Below are positions 1-6,000 of a stretch of 10,710 nucleotides of DNA, in pieces. Source of the DNA: Actinomycetes bacterium. GTDB lineage: Bacteria > Actinomycetota > Coriobacteriia > Coriobacteriales > Eggerthellaceae. The notes beneath the pieces were generated by a model. The model made no database searches, was not told the origin of the DNA, and saw only the letters and a program-made list of their open reading frames with translations. Each line of letters begins with the position of its first letter. Position 1 is the stretch's first letter. Position numbers and translations under genes: made by a program. Location of the stretch: the NCBI GenBank assembly GCA_023395755.1, contig JAEWYG010000182.1:1-10710 (forward strand), read 5' to 3'.

Positions 1-794
1 GTGTTGGTATGTTCTGCATTTGCGTGTCGCCGATTATTTTCGGCATCGGCCAGCTTGCGAAGTTCGCGTACATCAACGCTTTCAGTAAACCCAATCATAC
101 GGTAGTTTGAGGGGTGTACCTTGAGTAGCATTGAGGTTTTTTCGCTGATGGCGCGCGTATAGTCGGCGATATGAGTTTTGTTGGTGGTACCCACCTCTAC
201 CATATGTGCCTGTGAAAGTGCCATAATGTCGGGTACACGGAACGACCCGCCAATCTCCACCAGCTCGCCGCGTGACACAATGGCTTCATGCCCAGCTGCG
301 AATTCGCTTAGTACCATCATTACGGCGGCAGCATTGTTATTTACCGCAATAGCTGCCTCGGCTCCTGTAAGCGCACAGAGTAACCGTTCACAGTGATCGT
401 GGCGGCTGCCGCGGGCTAGGGTGTCGGTGTCATATTCCAGCGTTGAATAGCCGCACGCCGCCTCGCAGGCGGCTTGTACAGCCTCTGGTGCTAGTGCGCT
501 GCGGCCTAAATTTGTGTGGATAATCACACCTGAAGCATTGATTACACGCCGCAGTGACGGGCGCCCCAGTGTAAGTGCGCGCGTGTAGGCATCGTGCTCG
601 ATGTTCTGCGTGTTAAGTTGCGTAAGTGTTCCTTTCAGAATGTCTGTCCTTGCGTGGTCTACTGCCGTGCGTACCGCTTCTACAACAAGCGATCGAGGCA
701 TATGTTTAGCCAAGGCTTCGATAGAAGGAGCATGCAGCAAGTCCTCGACTTTTGGCAAGTTGCGTAGCAATTTTTTAGATACCGTTGGGGACAT
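1..794 (-). CDS. selA: L-seryl-tRNA(Sec) selenium transferase SelA, N-terminal part (runs off left edge)
   Basis: SelA is a cytoplasmic PLP enzyme that converts Ser-tRNA(Sec) to Sec-tRNA(Sec) using selenophosphate. The minus-strand reading frame starts at ATG 794-792 and stays open for 264 codons to the window edge, roughly 55-60% of a normal SelA of about 460 residues. Family hallmarks are visible: INASGVIIHTNLGRS (residues 86-99 region), VNNNAAAV (151-158), SRGELVEIGGSFR (174-186), GTTNKTH (202-208) and KVHPSNYRMIGF (225-236). The N-terminal segment LLRNLPKVEDLL is also typical. The PLP-binding lysine lies beyond the edge. An AGAAAGG stretch sits about 10 bases before the ATG, and an extended -10 promoter lies about 80 bases upstream. 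It is divergent from the reductase operon. selB would be expected next, off-window. The family assignment is very secure; activity cannot be judged from a partial gene. Confidence 0.96.
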   Translation of the reverse strand, partial: MSPTVSKKLLRNLPKVEDLLHAPSIEALAKHMPRSLVVEAVRTAVDHARTDILKGTLTQLNTQNIEHDAYTRALTLGRPSLRRVINASGVIIHTNLGRSALAPEAVQAACEAACGYSTLEYDTDTLARGSRHDHCERLLCALTGAEAAIAVNNNAAAVMMVLSEFAAGHEAIVSRGELVEIGGSFRVPDIMALSQAHMVEVGTTNKTHIADYTRAISEKTSMLLKVHPSNYRMIGFTESVDVRELRKLADAENNRRHANAEHTN

Positions 795-871
795 GGTGCA
801 GGGGCCTTTCTGTGAGGGGAGAGGCAGTTTTGTAGGAGCACGTGCTGCTCGAATAAAGGACGTTGTTTAGC

Positions 872-880
872 ATTATAGCA
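872..880 (-). promoter_or_regulatory. Extended -10 promoter of selA
   Basis: On the minus strand the bases read TGCTATAAT: a consensus TATAAT hexamer preceded by the TGn extended -10 motif. It sits about 78 bases upstream of the selA start codon, so transcription would begin near 865 and give a 5' leader of about 70 bases. The -35 region is poor (GACAGC at 17-bp spacing, or AAGACA at 19 bp), which suits an extended -10 promoter. Seen in sequence; not tested. Confidence 0.6.
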
Positions 881-965
881 GTGAGCAAGGGCGGGCTGTC
901 TTCCTTGGAGGGGAACGTGCAGGAAAGGCGCCCGACGAACGAGTGACAATCACCCGGCAATCAAG

Positions 966-997
966 CGATGATTAGCGATGACCGCCCGATGACCGCC
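966..997. repeat. Tandem 11-bp repeat CGATGACCGCC
   Basis: Two perfect, directly adjacent copies of CGATGACCGCC occupy 976-986 and 987-997. A degenerate 10-bp copy, CGATGATTAG, abuts them at 966-975. The unit length is close to one DNA helical turn, so copies would lie on the same face of the helix. The array is about 170-200 bp upstream of selA and about 310 bp upstream of the reductase operon. It could be an operator or a minor tandem duplication. Confidence 0.7.
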
Positions 998-1180
998 TAT
1001 CTTTTGTCCTAGCCGATCACCTGACGTCGCGTGGATGATGTTTCAGATAGCCTAAATGGCCATGTTAAACTGAATGGGTCTCGTCAAAAAAGAATTGCTT
1101 CTGCGGCATTTTTCTTACGTTTGGAGAGTTGATGAGATACTTAAACCTGTTCTTGAGGCTTCGAGCAAGCCTGTGGCTTA

Positions 1181-1210
1181 TTTTCTGCATGCGGCCGCTT
1201 TTTCTGCATG
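1181..1210. repeat. Direct repeat TTTTCTGCATG around a GCGGCCGC palindrome
   Basis: TTTTCTGCATG occurs at 1181-1191 and again at 1200-1210, a start-to-start distance of 19 bp. The palindrome GCGGCCGC (1191-1198) sits between them and shares one base with the first copy. The block lies about 100 bp upstream of the reductase start codon, a position compatible with a regulator binding site. Function is unknown. Confidence 0.6.
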
Positions 1211-1279
1211 GCCATTGAAGGCGTGCTTTGGCATGCTATTTGTTTGGCCGTAGCTCACGTTACCTGATACTTCGAGCTC

Positions 1280-1305
1280 ATCGGGCGTTTTCGTCCGATA
1301 GGAGG
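1280..1305 (+). promoter_or_regulatory. Leader hairpin abutting the Shine-Dalgarno of the reductase gene
   Basis: An 8-bp stem (ATCGGGCG, 1280-1287, with CGTCCGAT, 1292-1299; one G-T pair) closes on a TTTT tetraloop. AGGAGG (1300-1305) starts at the very next base, and the ATG at 1310 follows 4 bases later. A hairpin so close to the ribosome binding site may protect the mRNA or tune initiation. The fold is seen by eye; the role is inferred. Confidence 0.45.
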
Positions 1306-1309
1306 CATG

Positions 1310-2584
1310 ATGACCGACTACCGTGCAATGTGGGAAAAACTAGATATGAACCTAGAGATCCACGATCAATTATGTGCCGTGCTACCCGAGGCGTTTGGTG
1401 ATGTATATCTGAGCCAAGAGATGCGTCCCGAGAATATGGCATTCTATGATTTTGTGGTATCAGAGATTCATGGAATTCGTCCCGCCGAACTTATCGAGCT
1501 GCAAAGCCAGGGCGGTAAAGTGTTTGGTACGTTTTGTGTGTTCGTTCCCGATGAGGTAGTTATTGCGTGCGGTGGTGCTGTTACGGGGTTGTGTGGTGGA
1601 TCGCAGTTTTGGGTACCCGAAGGCGAGAAGGTACTGCCAAGCGATGTGTGCCCACTTATTAAGGCGTCGCTCGGTGCTCACTTTGGTAAAACCTGCCCCT
1701 ACTTTAGCGTGGCTGATATGTACGTGGGAGAAACGACGTGCGACGGTAAGAAGAAAGCCTATGAAATACTTGGTGCCGATAAGCGCACCTATGTGATGGA
1801 TGTTCCACAGATGAAGCGTCAAAAGGATATCGACGCATGGACGGGCGAAATTGCCGATTTTGCCTCCGAGGTAGAAGAGGTGACGGGGCGGGCACTTACC
1901 GTCGAAAACCTCGATGCTGCTATTAAATTGGTAAATGAGAAGCGTCGTGCGCTTGCGCGTGTGTTTGAGGCGCGTAAGGCAACAAATTGCATTCCGCTTA
2001 GCGGAAAAGACGCCCTTCTTATGATGCAGATTGCATTCTTTGACGATCCGGCCCGCTGTGCCGAGAAGGCGAATGTACTGGCGGATGAGTTGGAGCGGCG
2101 CGTAAAAGAGGGCGTAAGTGTGTTTCCGGCGGGAACGAAGCGCTTGTTAGTAACGGGGACACCGCTGGCTATTCCCAACTGGAAGCTGCACCATATTGTT
2201 GAGACGAGCGGTGCAGCTATTGTGTGTGAGGAGATGTGTACGGGCACGCGTTACTTTGAAAATTTAGTCGACGAACATGCGTCGACGTTGGAAGATCAGT
2301 TTGCAGCCTTATCTGAACGCTACATGAAGAACAACTGCGCCTGCTTCACGCCTAATCCGGGACGCGTGGAAGATGTGGTGCGCATGGCGCGCGAATACCA
2401 AGTGGATGGCGTAATCGATGCCAACTTGAAGTTCTGTACGCTCTACAATGTTGAGAAGTCTGCTGTGGCTGAAGCTTTGGAAGCTGAAGGTATTCCAGTG
2501 TTGGCTCTGGAGACAGACTATGTAGATAACGATGCCGAACAGCTACGTACACGCATTGGGGCATTCATCGAGATGTTGGGCTAG
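1310..2584 (+). CDS. Double-cubane-cluster 2-hydroxyacyl-CoA dehydratase-like reductase (HgdB/YjiM type)
   Basis: A protein of 424 residues in the 2-hydroxyglutaryl-CoA dehydratase D-component superfamily. Family markers include PYFSVADMYVGETTCDGKKK (about residues 130-149), GTPLAIPNWKLHHIVE (about 283-299) and VCEEMCTGTRYF (about 306-317). Numerous cysteines in both halves (about 87, 95, 114, 129, 144, 306, 310, 343, 345, 376) could ligate Fe-S clusters. The TTCDGKKK signature is what I associate with the double-cubane anaerobic reductases that stand alone with an activase, rather than true two-subunit dehydratases; no second HgdA-like subunit is adjacent. Members are reduced by an ATP-hydrolysing activase, here encoded two genes downstream. 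ATG 1310 is preferred over ATG 1307 because AGGAGG ends at 1305, leaving 4 bases instead of 1. The substrate is unknown. Linkage to selA, yedF and selD suggests a role in selenium metabolism, which is inference. Confidence 0.88.
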   Translation: MTDYRAMWEKLDMNLEIHDQLCAVLPEAFGDVYLSQEMRPENMAFYDFVVSEIHGIRPAELIELQSQGGKVFGTFCVFVPDEVVIACGGAVTGLCGGSQFWVPEGEKVLPSDVCPLIKASLGAHFGKTCPYFSVADMYVGETTCDGKKKAYEILGADKRTYVMDVPQMKRQKDIDAWTGEIADFASEVEEVTGRALTVENLDAAIKLVNEKRRALARVFEARKATNCIPLSGKDALLMMQIAFFDDPARCAEKANVLADELERRVKEGVSVFPAGTKRLLVTGTPLAIPNWKLHHIVETSGAAIVCEEMCTGTRYFENLVDEHASTLEDQFAALSERYMKNNCACFTPNPGRVEDVVRMAREYQVDGVIDANLKFCTLYNVEKSAVAEALEAEGIPVLALETDYVDNDAEQLRTRIGAFIEMLG

Positions 2585-2589
2585 AGTAA

Positions 2590-2901
2590 ATGGGCGCGGA
2601 CGAAGAGCATAGAGTAAACCGAGCGTTTGGTAAAGACCAAGGGCATGATGAGGACTGCTACGTGCTTTTTCCTGGCCATACTGATGGCTGGCTGTTGTTC
2701 GACGCGCTGAAGGCTGGTGGAGTGGGTGCGCGTATTGCTCCCACTCCGCGCGTAGCGCGTGCAACTTGCGGCATGAGTTTGCTAATTTCATGCGATGACT
2801 GCACGTACGTTAAGGAGGCTGCTAGCGCGTGTGGTGCGTCCGTAGAGCGTATCGTGCGTATTCCGCGTCAGAGACAACCACATCGCGACCGGTATTGCTA
2901 A
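2590..2901 (+). CDS. DUF3343 family small protein, putative Se/S carrier (first copy)
   Basis: A 103-residue protein starting 5 bases after the reductase stop codon, so probably translationally coupled; its own ribosome binding site is weak. The core (about residues 23-92) matches the DUF3343 pattern: a YVLFPGHTDGWLLFDALK start, then PTPRVARATCGMSL with Cys60. The same PTPR-x5-CGMSL block occurs in the second copy at 5662-5919. It also carries Cys23, Cys68, Cys71, Cys81 and a C-terminal Cys103, unusually many for so small a protein. The first 20 residues are a hydrophilic extension lacking in the second copy, so the true start could be internal. The family is often labelled a putative Se/S carrier; no biochemical role is shown by the sequence. 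The position between reductase and activase suggests it serves that pair. Confidence 0.8.
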   Translation: MGADEEHRVNRAFGKDQGHDEDCYVLFPGHTDGWLLFDALKAGGVGARIAPTPRVARATCGMSLLISCDDCTYVKEAASACGASVERIVRIPRQRQPHRDRYC

Positions 2902-2963
2902 GGTCATTCTCTTGTGTGGCTTTGGGCAAGTGCGATATTGCCATAAAACGTGAAAGGAACTGC

Positions 2964-3719
2964 ATGTATTTCATTGGAGTAGATGTGGGATCGACAGCCA
3001 CCAAGGCAGCAGTGGTAGATGATGTAGGCGCGCTGGTTAAAACTCTTTTGTGTCCAACGGGGTTCAGTAGCGTAGAAGCAGCTGAGCGTATGCGCCTTCT
3101 GTTGGCAGAGCAAGGGTTTGTCGTCGAAGATTATTCCTGTGTGGCGACGGGCTATGGGCGCATCGCGGTTCCCTATGCGCAAAACGTGGTCACGGAGATT
3201 ACTTGTCACGGACGTGGGGCGGCTCACCTGTTCGGTGGTGATGGTACCGTGATTGATGTGGGAGGTCAGGACACCAAGGTTATCGTTCTTGGTGGAGGTG
3301 TCGTAAAGAAATTCGTGATGAACGACAAATGCTCGGCTGGTACCGGGCGCTTTCTGGAAATCATGGCTGATCGTCTTGGCGTGAGTCAAGTTGAGCTTTC
3401 TCGCTTGGCGTGTGAGGGTGAGCCTACGGCTATTTCCAGTATGTGCACCGTGTTTGCGGAATCCGAGGTTATCTCACTAGTAGGGCGGGGTGAGGCTAGA
3501 GAAAACATTGCTAACGGAGTGATCGAATCGGTGGTGTCGCGCGTGGCTGTGCTGGCCTCTTCGTTAATGAGTGGCGAGTGCTTTCTTACGGGAGGCCTTT
3601 GTGAGAATAACTATCTGGTAGATCGCCTGGGTAAACAGCTAGGTTGCTCGGTGCGTACAGCGTCGAAGGCACGCTATGCCGGTGCTCTAGGTGCCGCCCT
3701 TTTCGCGCGTGCTGGGTAA
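2964..3719 (+). CDS. Acyl-CoA dehydratase activase-like ATPase (HgdC/BadF/YjiL type)
   Basis: A 251-residue ASKHA-fold ATPase, the usual length for HgdC-type activases (about 260). These homodimers hold a [4Fe-4S] cluster between subunits and couple ATP hydrolysis to low-potential electron injection into the partner reductase. Visible motifs are GVDVGSTATKAAVVD (phosphate loop, residues 5-19), VATGYGR (60-66), GTVIDVGGQDTKVI (second phosphate motif, 94-107), DKCSAGTGRF (cluster ligand Cys123), SSMCTVFAESEV (second cluster ligand Cys161) and CFLTGGLCENNYLVD (adenosine region, 206-220). The start at 2964 is chosen because GAAAGGA lies just upstream and translation begins directly at the conserved YFIGVD strand. 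The frame is open 45 codons further upstream, but that part overlaps the previous gene and lacks family similarity. The partner is almost certainly the reductase at 1310-2584. Confidence 0.92.
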   Translation: MYFIGVDVGSTATKAAVVDDVGALVKTLLCPTGFSSVEAAERMRLLLAEQGFVVEDYSCVATGYGRIAVPYAQNVVTEITCHGRGAAHLFGGDGTVIDVGGQDTKVIVLGGGVVKKFVMNDKCSAGTGRFLEIMADRLGVSQVELSRLACEGEPTAISSMCTVFAESEVISLVGRGEARENIANGVIESVVSRVAVLASSLMSGECFLTGGLCENNYLVDRLGKQLGCSVRTASKARYAGALGAALFARAG

Positions 3720-3788
3720 CTTTCGATAAGATGAGATAACCTATATCTGCTATCGTGGTGAAGGATAAAAGAAAGGAAGCCTAATGCC

Positions 3789-4937
3789 ATGATTTATTTC
3801 GATAATGCGGCAACCACACGAGCTAAGCCACCGGAGGTGGCGGAGGCCGTTTGTGCTGCGCTCGGTTCATTTGGGGGTGTGGGACGCGGCGTGCATGAGG
3901 CATCGCTTGATGCTGGTATGGCGGTGTATGGGGCCCGTGCTAAGATTGCTCATTTGTTAGAGGCGCCGTCGGCTGCACGCGTGTCGTTTGGACCGAATGC
4001 GACTGCGGCGCTTAATGCGGCGATCGCAGGCCTTCTACCCAATCGTGGTTGCGCGGTAACAACGGCGGCATCACACAACTCGGTACTGCGACCTTTGTTC
4101 AAGGCGCGCGATGAGCGGGAATGTGAGGTGCGCGTTGCTGCGATACGCTCCGATGCTTCATTGGACTTCGATTCCTATGCGCGCCTGCTCGATGGTGCGC
4201 AGGTGGTTGTGGCAACCCATGCATCGAACCTTACGGGCGATGTGTACGATGTGGCCCGCATGGCCTCATTGGCGCACGATGCCGGAGCCTTATTTGTGCT
4301 TGATGCAGCTCAGAGTGCAGGTGCATTGCCTGTTTCCATGGTTGGGCTGGGAGTTGATGTGGTGTGCTTTACTGGTCACAAAAGCTTGTATGGTCCACAA
4401 GGCACCGGAGGGCTTTGTGTGGCTGAGTGCCTCGATATACCTCCACTTTTGGAAGGGGGGTCGGGAACCCATAGCTTTGACGAGCGCCACCCGCGTTTTA
4501 TGCCTGAAAGTTTAGAGGCAGGCACGCTGAATGCGCACGGTTTGGCGGGGCTTGCGGCAGGCGTGGCTTTTGTGGAACGCGCGGGCACGGATGTTATTGC
4601 TAATCGTATTAGTCAAATTACTGAGCGTTTTGAAGCGGGGATTAAGGATATTCCGAAGGTGCGCGTATTGGGTGGCCACGGAGGTGTCGACCGTTGCGGC
4701 ATCGTAGCTGTAGATGTTGCCGATCTTGATTCAGCGGTGGTTGCCGACGTGCTTTCGATAGAGTATGGCATCTGTACGCGGGCAGGTGCGCATTGTGCTC
4801 CGCTTATGCATTGTGCCCTCGGTACGGAGGAGCGTGGTGCGGTAAGATTTAGTTTTTCATATTTCACCACCAATGAAGAGATTGAAGCGGGTGTCGATGC
4901 GTTTCGTGCGACAATTGCCGCGTTGCAGCAACCCTGA
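3789..4937 (+). CDS. Class V aminotransferase-fold cysteine desulfurase / selenocysteine lyase-like enzyme
   Basis: A 382-residue PLP enzyme of the NifS/CsdB superfamily, close to the group typified by Enterococcus faecalis EF2568, which is also found beside selD. Such enzymes remove S from cysteine (or Se from selenocysteine), leaving a persulfide or perselenide on a catalytic cysteine. Motifs: YFDNAATTRAKP at the N-terminus, SHNSV with PLP-stacking His97, ASNLTGDVYD (145-154), LDAAQSAG with Asp172, FTGHKSLYGPQG with PLP-binding Lys198, and RAGAHCAP with candidate catalytic Cys336. The start ATG 3789 lies 9 bases after AAGGAAG. A second ATG at 3784 in another frame gives only ATG-CCA-TGA, whose stop overlaps the real start. 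A 69-bp gap separates it from the activase gene. The family is secure; whether Cys or Sec is the preferred substrate cannot be read from the sequence. Confidence 0.92.
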   Translation: MIYFDNAATTRAKPPEVAEAVCAALGSFGGVGRGVHEASLDAGMAVYGARAKIAHLLEAPSAARVSFGPNATAALNAAIAGLLPNRGCAVTTAASHNSVLRPLFKARDERECEVRVAAIRSDASLDFDSYARLLDGAQVVVATHASNLTGDVYDVARMASLAHDAGALFVLDAAQSAGALPVSMVGLGVDVVCFTGHKSLYGPQGTGGLCVAECLDIPPLLEGGSGTHSFDERHPRFMPESLEAGTLNAHGLAGLAAGVAFVERAGTDVIANRISQITERFEAGIKDIPKVRVLGGHGGVDRCGIVAVDVADLDSAVVADVLSIEYGICTRAGAHCAPLMHCALGTEERGAVRFSFSYFTTNEEIEAGVDAFRATIAALQQP

Positions 4938-5011
4938 GTGGAGAGGTGATACTAAAGTGTGCAGCGCTTCGGTTATGAGTTAGGAAAAGCATGCGTCATC
5001 TGGGAAGAATG

Positions 5012-5026
5012 GGGGCCGTGTGCCCC
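5012..5026 (+). other. Small GC-rich hairpin before yedF
   Basis: GGGGC (5012-5016) and GCCCC (5022-5026) form a 5-bp stem with a CGTGT loop, about 18 bases before the yedF start codon and just ahead of its ribosome binding site (AAAGGAAG). It has no T-tract, so it is not a terminator. It may affect yedF translation or mark an mRNA processing boundary. Short enough to be chance. Confidence 0.3.
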
Positions 5027-5044
5027 TTACGAAAGGAAGCGTAC

Positions 5045-5665
5045 ATGGAGATTATCGACGCATTTGGCATGCAGTGTCCGAAGCCCCTCGTGTTGGCGAA
5101 GAAACAGATTGACGGTGGCGTGCGCGAATTGGCGGTACGGGTTGACAACGAGACGGCGGTAAAGAACCTTACGCGCTTGGGTCAAAAGACAGGGTTGACG
5201 GTGTCTATCGATGAGATTGAGGGAGGCTGTTTGGTCTCGTTTTGCGAGGAGAGCGATAAAGAGACTATAGTATTTGAAGTAACCACTGCAGGAAGTAAGT
5301 ATGCCACTTGCTCGACGGATGGCGGGTGTGGTTATGCGGTGTTTATAAGCCGCGACACCGTGGGGGATGGCGATGCCACGCTGGGGCGCAGCCTTATGAA
5401 GATGGCTTTATACACACTTTCCGAAGCGGGTGACCCTCCAACAACCCTCTTGTTTATGAATGCGGGAGTAACCTTGCTTACTGGTGAGGAACCTCAGATT
5501 GTGGAAAGCGTGCAGACGTTGATGGAGCAGGGAACCGAAGTGCTGGTCTGCGGCGCATGCCTTGATTTTTATGGTTTAAAAGACCATCTTGCTGTGGGTG
5601 AGGTGTCTAACATGTATGACATACTTGAACGTATGCGCGAAGTAGCGAAGGTTATAACACTGTGA
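5045..5665 (+). CDS. yedF: Selenium metabolism protein YedF (TusA-like plus DsrE-like domains)
   Basis: A 206-residue two-domain protein. The N-terminal TusA-like domain (about 1-68) has the signature DAFGMQCPKPL, with Cys11 as the putative sulfur/selenium-carrying residue. The C-terminal DsrE-like domain (about 97-206) begins YAVFISRDTVGDGD and ends with the YedF hallmark VCGACLDFYGLKDHL (Cys169, Cys172) and VGEVSNMYDI. The linker carries two more cysteines in CSTDGGCGY (Cys89, Cys95). YedF proteins of this form co-occur with selD across selenium-using bacteria, and a role in selenium delivery is proposed, not proven. The start at 5045 is chosen because AAAGGAAG precedes it and the domain begins at once; the frame is open 18 codons further upstream without a good ribosome site. 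Its stop overlaps the next start by 4 bp (GTGA), indicating coupled translation. Confidence 0.93.
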   Translation: MEIIDAFGMQCPKPLVLAKKQIDGGVRELAVRVDNETAVKNLTRLGQKTGLTVSIDEIEGGCLVSFCEESDKETIVFEVTTAGSKYATCSTDGGCGYAVFISRDTVGDGDATLGRSLMKMALYTLSEAGDPPTTLLFMNAGVTLLTGEEPQIVESVQTLMEQGTEVLVCGACLDFYGLKDHLAVGEVSNMYDILERMREVAKVITL

Positions 5666-5919
5666 GTGAAGGCTCGTACGTGATTGCGTTCGATTCTACG
5701 CATGCCGCTTTGTCTGCCGCAAGCGCACTGGAAGCGCGTGGTGCTCGTATGATGCCCACGCCTCGGGCCATCAGCGCTGGTTGTGGCATGTCTTTGCGGT
5801 TCGATGTTGCTACCGACGATGCCGCGCATGCTTTTGTGGAACCCGTTTCTGACGCTTGCGGGCATGCTACGCTTTACGTTCAAGAAGGGCAGACCTATCG
5901 TTTGGTGACACCGTTATAG
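5662..5919 (+). CDS. DUF3343 family small protein, putative Se/S carrier (second copy)
   Basis: An 85-residue protein with a GTG start at 5662 that overlaps the yedF stop in a GTGA junction. The fold-length matches DUF3343 (about 70-90 residues). It reads SYVIAFDSTHAALSAASALE, then MPTPRAISAGCGMSLRF with conserved Cys41, then a C-terminal part containing Cys66. It shares PTPR-x5-CGMSL with the protein at 2590-2901 but is otherwise clearly diverged and has fewer cysteines. Tight coupling to yedF suggests the two proteins act together, perhaps as donor and acceptor of a reactive S or Se atom; this is inference. It is the last gene of the plus-strand operon. Confidence 0.85.
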   Translation: MSEGSYVIAFDSTHAALSAASALEARGARMMPTPRAISAGCGMSLRFDVATDDAAHAFVEPVSDACGHATLYVQEGQTYRLVTPL

Positions 5920-5926
5920 CTGGCTT

Positions 5927-5950
5927 AAAGGGTTGCGGCCCCTTTTCTTT
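5927..5950 (+). terminator. Weak hairpin after the operon
   Basis: AAAGGG (5927-5932) pairs with CCCTTT (5940-5945) over a 7-base loop, followed by TCTTT. It lies 7 bases after the second DUF3343 stop codon. The stem is short and AU-rich at its base, so it would be a minor terminator backed up by the stronger one immediately downstream. Confidence 0.4.
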
Positions 5951-5953
5951 GTT

Positions 5954-6000
5954 GACACCGCCGCGTGGTCCTTGGGGTTTGTGCGGCGGTGTCTTTTGTT
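5954..6000 (+). terminator. Strong intrinsic terminator of the selenium operon
   Basis: A perfect 11-bp inverted repeat, GACACCGCCGC (5954-5964) and GCGGCGGTGTC (5983-5993), with an 18-base loop, followed by TTTTGTT. It ends the plus-strand operon. The selD stop codon of the convergent gene begins at 6001, so the hairpin may also help end selD transcription, although no T-tract follows on that strand. Confidence 0.85.

Larger units (their letters stand above)
795..1306. other. Divergent intergenic region between selA and the reductase operon
   Basis: About 510 bases hold no convincing gene. Short reading frames here lack a ribosome binding site and any recognisable family. The region holds the selA promoter, an 11-bp tandem repeat (966-997), a small hairpin AGGCTT-cgagc-AAGCCT (1156-1172) followed by a T-rich stretch, a 19-bp-spaced direct repeat flanking GCGGCCGC (1181-1210), and a hairpin touching the Shine-Dalgarno of the next gene (1280-1305). 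No tRNA-Sec could be folded here. The length and repeat content suggest regulated divergent transcription, which is inference. Confidence 0.6.

Noticed and set aside
178..396. Plus-strand frame opposite selA
   Set aside because: The minus strand here encodes unmistakable SelA motifs, so the plus frame is a shadow.
795..1306. tRNA-Sec gene (selC) near selA
   Set aside because: I looked in both long gaps for an anticodon arm with TCA, a long variable arm and a T-arm. None could be assembled, so it probably lies elsewhere.
1819..2247. 142-codon minus-strand frame inside the reductase gene
   Set aside because: It is serine/arginine-rich, as antisense of a conserved coding region tends to be, with no ribosome site or family match.
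2829..2963. 45-codon N-terminal extension of the activase
   Set aside because: It overlaps the DUF3343 gene, has no activase similarity, and a good ribosome site precedes ATG 2964 at the start of the conserved fold.
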